Assembly (NCBI GenBank): GCA_002371135.1
Contig: DFGB01000041.1
Span: 1-13,334, forward strand
Source of the DNA: Verrucomicrobia bacterium UBA3761
GTDB taxonomy: Bacteria > Verrucomicrobiota > Kiritimatiellia > RFP12 > UBA1067
DNA: 13,334 nt
Direction of reading: 5' to 3'
Each line of letters opens with the position of its first letter. Positions within the stretch are counted from its first letter, which is position 1. Below, piece by piece: positions 1 through 5,988 of the stretch. Made by a program: the position numbers and the translations under genes. A model generated the notes under the pieces. That model worked only from the letters and a program-made list of their open reading frames with translations. It was not told the origin of the DNA and ran no database searches.

Positions 1-32
1 TCTCTGCGATAAAAATCTATTGTATGCTATTG
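1..32. mobile_element. Right end of a MITE-like repeat element, cut by window start
   Basis: The window opens inside a CTCTGCGAT core followed by an A-run and a 17-nt terminus at 16-32. That terminus matches the right end of the complete element near 8969-9183 (positions 9167-9183), and it matches the reverse complement of that element's left end at 15 of 17 positions. The final bases are TATTG rather than TAGTG, so this copy has diverged slightly. The left half and any target duplication lie outside the window. Confidence 0.5.
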
Positions 33-174
33 GAAGTGTTTTTTTCAACGCAAAGAACCGCAGCGGAAAACGCCCGGAGCGAAGCGGGGCGGAGCACGCC
101 GGGAAATACACGCCGTTGCCATTTTCATGGCGACGGGGCGGACGGCAAGGTTCAGAGCCATGAGCGCCAAAGTC

Positions 175-290
175 ACAGCTGTCGCCGCCAAAGTCACAGC
201 AATGACAAGACAAAGCCACAGCTGTGGCACGGGAAAGCGACAGCTGTGGCACGGGAAAGCGACAGCTGTGAGTCCGGCGGTCATAGTTGT
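175..290. repeat. Phased ~21-22 bp repeat array built on ACAGCTGT
   Basis: ACAGC cores begin at 175, 196, 218, 240 and 262, spaced 21, 22, 22 and 22 bp. A sixth, degenerate core (ATAGTTGT) begins at 283. Units 218-239 and 240-261 are identical. Most cores carry the palindrome CAGCTG. The spacing is close to two helical turns, so the cores face the same side of the DNA. Whether the array binds a protein or is simply a variable-number tandem repeat cannot be told from sequence. Confidence 0.65.
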
Positions 291-340
291 CAGCTGAAAG
301 AAGCGTCGGTCTTGGTGCCAAGGCATTTCCTTGCCTATAA

Positions 341-375
341 GTTGAAAAGTTGAAAGGTTGAAAAGTTGAAAAGTT
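341..375. repeat. GTTGAAAR octamer tandem tract
   Basis: Four 8-bp units GTTGAAAA/GTTGAAAG, plus GTT, lie in perfect register. The same tract, almost base for base, recurs at 5855-5889, and in the opposite orientation at 9204-9251. It is therefore a dispersed repeat family of this genome. Confidence 0.75.
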
Positions 376-449
376 CCACTGCGACTTATCGTCATATACA
401 TTCCCGTGCGAAGCGCGGGCGGCGGGCTACTTTTTTATAAAATACCCCC

Positions 450-479
450 TTGCGCGAGGGGAGGGAAATTTGATACAAT
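450..479 (+). promoter_or_regulatory. Probable sigma-70 promoter of the tRNA operon
   Basis: An extended -10 element, TGATACAAT, lies at 471-479 (hexamer TACAAT at 474-479). A weak -35 match, TTGCGC, lies at 450-455, giving an 18-bp spacer. Transcription would start about 5 nt before the mature 5' end of tRNA-Leu at 491. The good -10 hexamer, the TG extension and the position support the call; the poor -35 lowers certainty. Confidence 0.55.
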
Positions 480-490
480 ATTTGCCCGTA

Positions 491-575
491 GCACCCGTGG
501 TGAAATTGGCATACACGCCAGATTCAGGTTCTGGTGCCGCAAGGTGTGTGGGTTCAAATCCCACCGGGTGCACCA
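491..575 (+). tRNA. tRNA-Leu (anticodon CAG)
   Basis: The acceptor stem GCACCCG (491-497) pairs perfectly with CGGGTGC (565-571), followed by discriminator A and an encoded CCA (573-575). The anticodon stem CCAGA/TCTGG holds loop TTCAGGT with anticodon CAG at 525-527. The T arm is GTGGG-TTCAAAT-CCCAC (548-564). A long variable region at 535-547 gives the class II shape and 85-nt length expected of leucine tRNA. It reads CUG codons. It is followed after 4 nt by tRNA-Glu, so the two are almost certainly co-transcribed. Confidence 0.95.
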
Positions 576-579
576 AATT

Positions 580-654
580 GGCCCCTTCGTCTATCGGCTA
601 GGACATCTGGTTCTCATCCAGGCAAGAGGAGTTCGACTCTCCTAGGGGCTGCCA
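580..654 (+). tRNA. tRNA-Glu (anticodon CTC)
   Basis: The 75-nt cloverleaf has acceptor strand 580-586 pairing with 644-650. The terminal pair is a G-T wobble rather than the usual G-C; the other six pairs are Watson-Crick. Discriminator G (651) and an encoded CCA (652-654) follow. The anticodon loop TTCTCAT (611-617) carries CTC at 613-615, which reads GAG. The T arm is AGGAG-TTCGACT-CTCCT (627-643). It is the second gene of a two-tRNA operon, and a protein gene starts only 29 nt after its CCA end. Confidence 0.94.
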
Positions 655-683
655 ATTCCGACAACAAGAAAGAGGGCGGCGAT

Positions 684-2537
684 TTGAAGAAGAAACTCAA
701 ATACGTACCCCTCGCGGCCAAAATCGTGTTGCTTGCGCTTGCCGTGTATGTGGCGAGCCTTTTTTTCCGCGAACAGCGGCTGCCCAAGTTCGTCGTGGAC
801 GCGATCGCCTCGCGCCTGTCAGGTCCGGCGATCGAGACGGAACTCGGCGGGGCGCGGTTCGGTTTCGCGCACGGCGTCACGGTGACGGGCGTGCGCATCT
901 ACGACCTCCGCCGCAAAAACAAGGGCGAGCCGATCGCCACCGCGCGTTCGGTTTCCATCGACCCGATACGCCACAAGGTCCGCATAGTCGAGCTCGCCTA
1001 CCCGCGCCTGCCGGACTCCTACTACCTGCCCGGCTACGAAGAGCGCAACGAGCCGCTCGTCGTCTCGCTCCCCGACCTCCACGATTTCCGCATCGTCCTG
1101 GAGCGCCCCGACATCCTCGGCATCGCGCCGGCGAGGGCGACAGCGCAGGTGCTCGTGCGCAGGAACATGGTGCTCATCGACGAAATCCACGTCGACTGGC
1201 CCGACCCTGGCGAGCGGCTGGGCGTGGACGGCTACTTTCGCATCGACCTCAACGAACAGCAGGCCCACGGCGTCGCGCGCGGCCTCGCCACCCAAGCCCA
1301 CATACGTCCGCTCATCGTCACGCTCGACGTTCCCTCCGCCCTTCCCTATTTCGACGCGTTCACGGAAGTTCCGGCGAGCGTCAACGCCGCCGGCGACTTC
1401 CTCGTCGACCTCGTCAACAACGACTTCAAAATGCGCCTCGACCTGCGGCCGGAGCTCGGCAAGTACAACAACGTCGAGATGGCCCGCGCCGAGGGCAATT
1501 TGAACCTCGACGTCGCCACGCGCGGCACGAACTGCAACATCCGCTTCGAAGTCGACCTCCCCATGGCCGTCGACCGCTCCGGGCGCCAGCTTTTCGGCTC
1601 CATCGCCGTCAATATCACAAACGAGTTCATCCGCCTCGACTACGACGCCACATCGCGCCTCCGGTTCCCGGACATCGTCGCCATCGCCGATTTCATCGAC
1701 TACGAGACCCTCGCCGCGGTCGTCGAATGCGAAACCGCCCCCGACATCACCGCGCACGGCCATACCGGAACCTGCGCCGAAGACGCCGCCTGGAACGACC
1801 TCTCCGGCACCGTCCGGCTCGAACGCGGCACTATTCTCGGCATGAAACTGCACAACATCTATTCCGACTACGCCTTCACTGGCGAAGAACTCTCCTTCTT
1901 CAACGCGCACGCGCGAGGCAAGGATGGCGGCTACCTCCAGGGCGAGGCGAAAATCAAGATGCCGGGCTTCGAGGAGGACCAGATGACGTTCGAGACCAAA
2001 ATCGACCACCAGAACGGTTCGCTCGACGAACTCGCGGGCGTATACGATATAGACCTGGAAGGCCGCGACGGCAAGCTCGACGCGCGATTGGAACTCTCCG
2101 GACCCGTCTCCACGAACGCCCTTTCACATCTCAACGGCTTCGGCAGCGTGAGCGTCACCGACGGCCACCTCCTCCAGATGCGCATCTTCGCCGGGCTCAC
2201 GGAACAGCTCGCCAAATGGGTGCCTGGGGTGGGGTACATCGTCAACCAGTCCGAGGCGTCGTGCGATTTCACGATAACGAACGGCGTCGTCTCCACGCAG
2301 AATTTCCTCATCGAAGGCGGCCTCGTCTCCCTGCGCGGCCGGGGCTCGTACGACCTCGGCCACGACGACATCGACTTCACAGTCCGCGTCGAATTCCTCA
2401 AGGACCGCACGCTCATGGGTAAAATCCTCCATCCCGTCACCTGGCCCTTCACAAAGCTGCTCCTCGAATTCCACGCCTCCGGCTCCATCGACGACCCGCA
2501 ATGGGACTACATAAGCGTGCTGGACAGGATATTGTAG
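684..2537 (+). CDS. AsmA-like envelope protein (AsmA/YhdP/TamB-type), 617 aa
   Basis: One N-terminal membrane segment (about residues 11-28, rich in L, V and A after a KKK cluster) is followed by a long periplasmic region of alternating short beta strands. The last ~130 residues (from about 485) look like the AsmA-like C-terminal module: GFGSVSVTDGHL, a hydrophobic patch, FLIEGGLVSLRGRGSYDLG, and a closing FHASGSIDDPQWDY. Relatives are inner-membrane anchored bridge-like proteins that affect outer-membrane assembly or lipid transport; the exact role here is inferred. The frame stays open back to 534, but that lies inside tRNA-Leu. The first sensible start is TTG at 684, preceded by the purine-rich AGAGGGCGG at 671-679. 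With only 29 nt after tRNA-Glu and no visible promoter, it probably shares the tRNA transcript. Confidence 0.75.
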   Translation: MKKKLKYVPLAAKIVLLALAVYVASLFFREQRLPKFVVDAIASRLSGPAIETELGGARFGFAHGVTVTGVRIYDLRRKNKGEPIATARSVSIDPIRHKVRIVELAYPRLPDSYYLPGYEERNEPLVVSLPDLHDFRIVLERPDILGIAPARATAQVLVRRNMVLIDEIHVDWPDPGERLGVDGYFRIDLNEQQAHGVARGLATQAHIRPLIVTLDVPSALPYFDAFTEVPASVNAAGDFLVDLVNNDFKMRLDLRPELGKYNNVEMARAEGNLNLDVATRGTNCNIRFEVDLPMAVDRSGRQLFGSIAVNITNEFIRLDYDATSRLRFPDIVAIADFIDYETLAAVVECETAPDITAHGHTGTCAEDAAWNDLSGTVRLERGTILGMKLHNIYSDYAFTGEELSFFNAHARGKDGGYLQGEAKIKMPGFEEDQMTFETKIDHQNGSLDELAGVYDIDLEGRDGKLDARLELSGPVSTNALSHLNGFGSVSVTDGHLLQMRIFAGLTEQLAKWVPGVGYIVNQSEASCDFTITNGVVSTQNFLIEGGLVSLRGRGSYDLGHDDIDFTVRVEFLKDRTLMGKILHPVTWPFTKLLLEFHASGSIDDPQWDYISVLDRIL

Positions 2538-2562
2538 TTGGCAGTCCCAAGTCCTAGATGCC

Positions 2563-2598
2563 CTAGATATCCTACCTCCTATCTCCTACTTCCTACTT
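2563..2598. repeat. TCCTAYY heptamer tract, direct repeat copy 1
   Basis: CTAGATA is followed by TCCTACC, TCCTATC, TCCTACT, TCCTACT. The 36-bp stretch matches 2747-2782 at 34 positions, in the same orientation. The two copies bracket the inverted repeat between them. Confidence 0.75.
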
Positions 2599-2744
2599 AT
2601 TGTGGTGGACATGAATAAGGCCAGTATTTATCGCAGAGACGCTGAGACGCTGAGAACGCAGAGTTTATCAGGACTTTTCACACTCTCAAGTCTCTCAAGT
2701 CTCTGCGATAAAAATACTAACAAAAACTCTGGCCGGCACAATAA
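2597..2744. repeat. Inverted CTCTGCG-type repeat, MITE-like
   Basis: The left arm carries TTATTGTG (2597-2604), GGCCAG (2619-2624) and TATTTATCGCAGAGAC (2625-2640). The right arm carries the inverse of each: GTCTCTGCGATAAAAATA up to about 2715, CTGGCC (2729-2734) and CACAATAA (2737-2744). The central part is only partly complementary and holds no gene. No clear target duplication is visible, unlike the element near 8969. It may be an older insertion of a related family or a mosaic of intergenic repeats. Confidence 0.5.
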
Positions 2745-2746
2745 TT

Positions 2747-2782
2747 CTAGATCTCCTACTTCCTATCTCCTACTTCCTACTT
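2747..2782. repeat. TCCTAYY heptamer tract, direct repeat copy 2, leader of rsmA
   Basis: CTAGATC is followed by TCCTACT, TCCTATC, TCCTACT, TCCTACT, ending 4 nt before the rsmA start codon. This is the second copy of the 36-bp repeat at 2563-2598, with two mismatches. The pyrimidine tract occupies the place where a Shine-Dalgarno sequence would normally be. Confidence 0.75.
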
Positions 2783-2786
2783 TAAT

Positions 2787-3602
2787 ATGAACCTTACAAG
2801 CCCCAGCCAAGTAAAATCGTGGTGCATAGAGCACGAGTTCCATCCCAACAAGACGCTTGGGCAGAACTTCCTGATAGACAAAAACATCCTTGATGCGATA
2901 GTGGACGCGGGGCTGGAGGGGGCGGGCGAAGCGCCGTGCATTCTCGAAATCGGCCCCGGGCTAGGCGTGCTCACGGAAGAGATGCTCCGCCGCGGCGCGA
3001 GGGTGAGCGCGATCGAGAAGGATCCCATCCTCGGCGAACGTCTCAAGGAGGAACTCGCCGCCTATGACAATTTCTCGCTCTCGATCGGCGACGCGCTAGA
3101 CCCGCGCATCATGGCCGAGGCGGCGGGAAAGGCCGGCGCGCCGTTCGACGCAATGGTCTCCAACCTCCCCTACCAGGCCGGCACGCGCATCCTCCTCGAA
3201 CTCGTCCAGACGCGCGAAATTCCATCCATGACCGTCCTTCTGCAGTCGGAAGTCGCAGAGCGGCTTGCAGCGAAAGAGGGGTCGAAAGCGCGGTCGCTCG
3301 CCGGCGTCTGGGCGCAACTCGACTACGACGTCAAAATCCTGCGCAAGGTCTCGCAAAACTCTTTTTGGCCTCGACCCGAGGTGGGCTCCAGCGTGGCGCG
3401 GCTAGTCCGCCACGACCGCAATATCGCGCTAGATGCGGAAAAACGGGCGTTTTTCCGCAAAATCACGAAAAAGGCTTTCGAACATCGCAGAAAGCAACTT
3501 GCCTCGACATTCAAAAATATGATAAAATCTACACGTCGCGCGGAAGAGCTTTCCGTCGACGAATGGATTGAAACGGTCGAAAACATCTATACGAAAGGCT
3601 AA
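2787..3602 (+). CDS. rsmA: 16S rRNA dimethyladenosine transferase RsmA/KsgA
   Basis: RsmA/KsgA transfers four methyl groups from S-adenosylmethionine to two adjacent adenines in the 3'-terminal hairpin of 16S rRNA, late in 30S assembly. Family marks are all present in the 271-aa product: KTLGQNFL (22-29), the SAM-binding loop EIGPGLGVLT (54-63), acidic E77 ending motif II, GDALD (101-105), the catalytic NLPY (126-129), and FWPRPEVGSSVARL (193-206). Length is normal for the family. The ATG at 2787 fits the usual short N-terminus before the GQNFL motif. No Shine-Dalgarno is visible; a TCCTAYY tract precedes the start. The stop is 2 nt before the hexokinase ATG, so the two are translationally linked. 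Confidence 0.97.
   Translation: MNLTSPSQVKSWCIEHEFHPNKTLGQNFLIDKNILDAIVDAGLEGAGEAPCILEIGPGLGVLTEEMLRRGARVSAIEKDPILGERLKEELAAYDNFSLSIGDALDPRIMAEAAGKAGAPFDAMVSNLPYQAGTRILLELVQTREIPSMTVLLQSEVAERLAAKEGSKARSLAGVWAQLDYDVKILRKVSQNSFWPRPEVGSSVARLVRHDRNIALDAEKRAFFRKITKKAFEHRRKQLASTFKNMIKSTRRAEELSVDEWIETVENIYTKG
3499..3528 (+). promoter_or_regulatory. Possible internal promoter in the 3' end of rsmA
   Basis: TTGCCT (3499-3504) and the extended -10 TGATAAAAT (3520-3528) are separated by 18 bp, 76 nt before the hexokinase start. The patch is AT-rich inside a GC-rich gene, which makes it stand out. It could give the hexokinase its own transcript. This is a motif match only. Confidence 0.3.
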
Positions 3603-3604
3603 AC

Positions 3605-4891
3605 ATGAAGACGGTTGAAGAATTTTTCGCCTCGAACGGCTTTGCGATTCCGGCGGAGGAACGCCAGACGCTGATCACGGCGCTCCTCTCCGAGATGGAG
3701 AAGGGGCTCGCGGGCGAAGAGTCGTCGCTGATGATGGTGCCGACGTTCGTGGGCGTGGAAGGCCGCGTGAAGGAAGGCGCGTCGGCGGCGGTGATCGACG
3801 CGGGCGGCACGAATTTCCGCGGCGCGCTCGTCTCCATCCCGCCTCGCATCGAAGAGCGCGAGAACCGTCCGATGCCCGGCAGCCTGGAGGCCGTCGACCG
3901 CGAAGCGTTCTACCAGGCGTTCGCCGATGAAGTCCGCCGCATCCTCCCCAAGGCGCAGTCGAAGAAAATCGGCTGGTGCTTCTCCTACCCCGCCACCGCC
4001 ACGCAGTCGCTCGACGCGAAGCTCGTGCGCTGGACCAAGAACATCAAGGCCCCGGACGTCGTGGGCGACTACGTCGGCGCCGAGCTGCTCAAGCGCCTCG
4101 GCGGCGGCGAAATCGCCATCGTCAACGATACGGTCGCGACCCTCCTCGCCGCAAAGGCCGTCGAGGGCGACAAGACGTATTCCTCCTACATCGGCTTCAT
4201 CCTCGGCACGGGCACGAACTGCGCCTACGTCGAGAAACGCGACGCAATCAAGAAACTGCCCGCCGGCGTCATGCCGGACGCCGCGATGATCATCAACGCC
4301 GAGTCCGGGAACTTCAACAAAATCCCGCCAAGCACGTTCGACAAGGCGGTCGACGCGAAGAGCGTCCAGCCCGGCGAAGGCCTGCTCGAAAAGATGATCG
4401 CCGGCGCCTATCTCGGTTCCATCGGACTTGAGATTTTCAAGACCGCCGCCAAGGAAGGCATGTTCTCCGCGAAGGCCGCAAGCCAGATCGCCGGCCTCGG
4501 CAAACTCGAAACGATCGACCTCGACAACTTCGCCGCGCAGTTCGTCAAGGAAGGACGCACGAATCCCCTCGACGCGATCTTCGCCGCCCCGGACGACGCG
4601 CGCATGGCGCGGCGCCTGGCGATGCCGGTCTTCGAACGCGCCGCCGTCCTCACCGCGCTCCATCTCGCCGCGTTCGCCATCAAATCCGGCGAAGGCGAAG
4701 ACCCGGACCGCCCCATCGCCATCAATGCCGACGGCTCCACGTTCTACAAGACCCGCGCCATTCCTTTCGCGCAGGCCGTCAAGGACGAACTCGACGACCT
4801 CCTCGTCCGCCGACGCAATATCCACTACACCATCGTCCCGCAGGTCGACGACGCCCCCATGATCGGCGCCGCCATCGCAGCACTGCTCTAG
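3605..4891 (+). CDS. Hexokinase, eukaryote-type family (ATP-dependent)
   Basis: The enzyme phosphorylates glucose or related hexoses with ATP in the cytoplasm, the entry step of glycolysis. The 428-aa protein follows the eukaryote-type hexokinase plan, not that of bacterial GlcK/ROK kinases: phosphate-1 loop DAGGTNFR (65-72), sugar-binding SYPATATQ (127-134) and VRWTKNIKAPDVVGDYV, then VNDTVATL (173-180) with catalytic Asp175, phosphate-2 GTGTN (201-205), INAESGNF (230-237), and a PGEGLLEKMIAGAYLGSI segment. Length equals one catalytic half of vertebrate hexokinases. The Shine-Dalgarno AAAGG at 3594-3598 lies inside the end of rsmA. The TAG stop is itself part of a 9-bp repeat tract. Sugar preference cannot be read from sequence. 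Confidence 0.92.
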   Translation: MKTVEEFFASNGFAIPAEERQTLITALLSEMEKGLAGEESSLMMVPTFVGVEGRVKEGASAAVIDAGGTNFRGALVSIPPRIEERENRPMPGSLEAVDREAFYQAFADEVRRILPKAQSKKIGWCFSYPATATQSLDAKLVRWTKNIKAPDVVGDYVGAELLKRLGGGEIAIVNDTVATLLAAKAVEGDKTYSSYIGFILGTGTNCAYVEKRDAIKKLPAGVMPDAAMIINAESGNFNKIPPSTFDKAVDAKSVQPGEGLLEKMIAGAYLGSIGLEIFKTAAKEGMFSAKAASQIAGLGKLETIDLDNFAAQFVKEGRTNPLDAIFAAPDDARMARRLAMPVFERAAVLTALHLAAFAIKSGEGEDPDRPIAINADGSTFYKTRAIPFAQAVKDELDDLLVRRRNIHYTIVPQVDDAPMIGAAIAALL

Positions 4892-4948
4892 TCACTCCAG
4901 CCTTTCTAGTTCCTCTAGATCTTCTAGTCATTCCAGCCCCTCTAGTCC
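4886..4948. repeat. CTCTAGNNN nonamer tract containing the hexokinase stop codon
   Basis: Seven 9-bp units of the pattern YTCTAGNNN or YTCCAGNNN run in perfect register from 4886 to 4948. The first unit supplies the hexokinase TAG stop (4889-4891). The last ends 2 nt before the next ATG. No Shine-Dalgarno or promoter is visible in the gap, so the tract is the whole intergenic region. Confidence 0.75.
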
Positions 4949-4950
4949 AA

Positions 4951-5850
4951 ATGAAAACCTTATTCTCCGTTGCAGTCGCCTGTCTGGCCCTTGCGCAATT
5001 CTCCGCTTCCGCTATCGATGTTGACGGAATAGTCGCCACCGTCGGCAACGAGAACATCCTGCGCAGCGAGGTAGTCGGCGAAATGCAGCGCTTCCGGATG
5101 GGTCCGGACGCCGATTTCAACACGGTCCGCAACGAACTCATCGACCGCAAGCTCATCCTCAAGGCGGCCAAGAGCGCCAAGATGACCATGCAGGAGTGGG
5201 GCGTCGACAACCGCATACGCGAAATCATCGACGGCAACTTCGGCGGCGACCGCAACAAACTCATCGCCGCCCTCGCGCTCGAAAAGACTTCCTTCCCGGA
5301 ATTCCGCCAGCGCATCAAGGACGACTTGATCGTCGGCGCCATGCGCTGGAACATGGTCGATAAATTCCTCTCCGCCGCCTCTCCGGCGGAAATGCAGGAA
5401 GAATACGCCGCCCATCCGGACCGCTACATGGACAAGGCGAAGGTCTCCGTCTCGGTCATTCTCATGAAGAGCGACGACGCGGAGGGCAAGGCGTCGGTCG
5501 ACGAAGCGCTCAAGACGGACGACTTCGCGTCCGTCGCCCGCCGCTATTCCGCCGACACGTTGCATGCGAAAGACGGCGGCCTCTGGAAGGACGTCGACGC
5601 CAACGAAGTCTTCCGCCCGGAAATCCGCGACGCCCTCGCGAAACTCGCCAAGGGCGAGGTTTCTTCCTGGATCGACCTCGACGGCTGGAGCTTCCTCCTC
5701 CGCAAGGAAGACGAGAAGACCGCCCGCGTACGTTCGTTCGCCGAGGCGTACGACGACATCGAATCGAACGTCCGCGACGCCCGCCGCAAGGTCCTCTACG
5801 ACCGCTGGCTCGAAATCCTCCGCTCGGAGACCTATATAAAAACATACTGA
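4951..5850 (+). CDS. Periplasmic SurA/PpiC-type peptidyl-prolyl isomerase
   Basis: This is a predicted periplasmic chaperone and prolyl isomerase for outer-membrane or secreted proteins. The 299-aa product starts with a Sec signal peptide (1-21, cleavage after SASA). A helical SurA-like N-terminal region follows (about 22-130), opening with VDGIVATVGNENILRSEV, which resembles the start of mature SurA. One parvulin-type rotamase domain follows (about 155-255), with FASVARRYSAD, KDGGLW and the LAKGEVS segment. SurA of Escherichia coli has two parvulin domains; this shorter protein has one. Its neighbourhood with rsmA loosely echoes the surA-pdxA-rsmA order of enterobacteria, but with a hexokinase between. 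No Shine-Dalgarno precedes the ATG. Confidence 0.82.
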   Translation: MKTLFSVAVACLALAQFSASAIDVDGIVATVGNENILRSEVVGEMQRFRMGPDADFNTVRNELIDRKLILKAAKSAKMTMQEWGVDNRIREIIDGNFGGDRNKLIAALALEKTSFPEFRQRIKDDLIVGAMRWNMVDKFLSAASPAEMQEEYAAHPDRYMDKAKVSVSVILMKSDDAEGKASVDEALKTDDFASVARRYSADTLHAKDGGLWKDVDANEVFRPEIRDALAKLAKGEVSSWIDLDGWSFLLRKEDEKTARVRSFAEAYDDIESNVRDARRKVLYDRWLEILRSETYIKTY

Positions 5851-5854
5851 AGAA

Positions 5855-5973
5855 GTTGAAAAGTTGAAAGGTTGAAAAGTTGAAAGGTTCTCTGCGTACT
5901 CTGCGTCTCTGCGATTGAAAATTGAAAATCGTAAATCGTAAATCGTAAATCGAAAATCGAAAATCGAAAATTA
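5855..5973. repeat. Composite of three short-period repeat tracts
   Basis: Three families are joined without spacer DNA. GTTGAAAR octamers run from 5855 to 5889. Three CTCTGCG units, ending in GCGAT like the other CTCTGCG elements, occupy 5890-5915. Heptamers of the form AAAATCG or TAAATCG run from 5918 to 5973 (eight units). A Shine-Dalgarno and the transporter start follow directly. Confidence 0.75.
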
Positions 5974-5976
5974 AAA

Positions 5977-5982
5977 AAGGAG
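5977..5982 (+). promoter_or_regulatory. Strong ribosome binding site AAGGAG of the sugar porter
   Basis: AAGGAG is followed by a 6-nt spacer before ATG 5989. It is the only perfect Shine-Dalgarno sequence seen ahead of any gene in this window. It shows the ribosome here can use one, although most neighbouring genes lack it. Confidence 0.85.
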
Positions 5983-5988
5983 AAACCC

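Larger units (their letters stand above)
33..473. other. Non-coding region upstream of tRNA genes
   Basis: No convincing gene is seen here on either strand. Possible frames are low-complexity and are produced by the repeats themselves. The stretch holds a GC-rich segment at about 60-115, the phased CAGCTG array at 175-290, an octamer tract at 341-375, and a small hairpin at 403-419 (7-bp stem with one G-T pair, GAA loop). A T-run at 431-436 follows the hairpin, but 11 nt too far away for an ordinary terminator. Confidence 0.6.

Noticed and set aside
221..227. Value of Walker A Ala221 in DnaB (protein residue numbers) as an anomaly
   Set aside because: AARPSMGKT-type P-loops are normal in DnaB, including the Escherichia coli protein, so this is not unusual.
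175..290. Possible CRISPR array
   Set aside because: The period is only 21-22 bp and unit and spacer are not distinguishable; adjacent units are identical throughout. No cas gene is present.
24..401. Small open frames on both strands across the region before the tRNAs
   Set aside because: They translate tandem repeats (SHSNDK, QLFNLSTFQ) and have no ribosome binding site or family resemblance.
403..436. Rho-independent terminator (7-bp hairpin at 403-419, T-run at 431-436)
   Set aside because: The T-run is 11 nt past the stem and no gene ends upstream on the plus strand, so the geometry does not fit.
819..2009. Long open frame on the minus strand (396 codons) inside the AsmA-like gene
   Set aside because: It is antisense to a gene with better domain evidence. 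Its composition (V, D, E, A, R heavy, no motifs) is typical of the complement of GC-rich codons.
2602..2790. 62-codon open frame on the plus strand before rsmA
   Set aside because: It spans the inverted repeat and the TCCTAYY tract and translates only repeat sequence.
3599..4825. Long minus-strand open frame (408 codons) opposite hexokinase
   Set aside because: The plus strand carries all hexokinase motifs. The antisense product is low-complexity, rich in R, D and E, with no recognisable domain.
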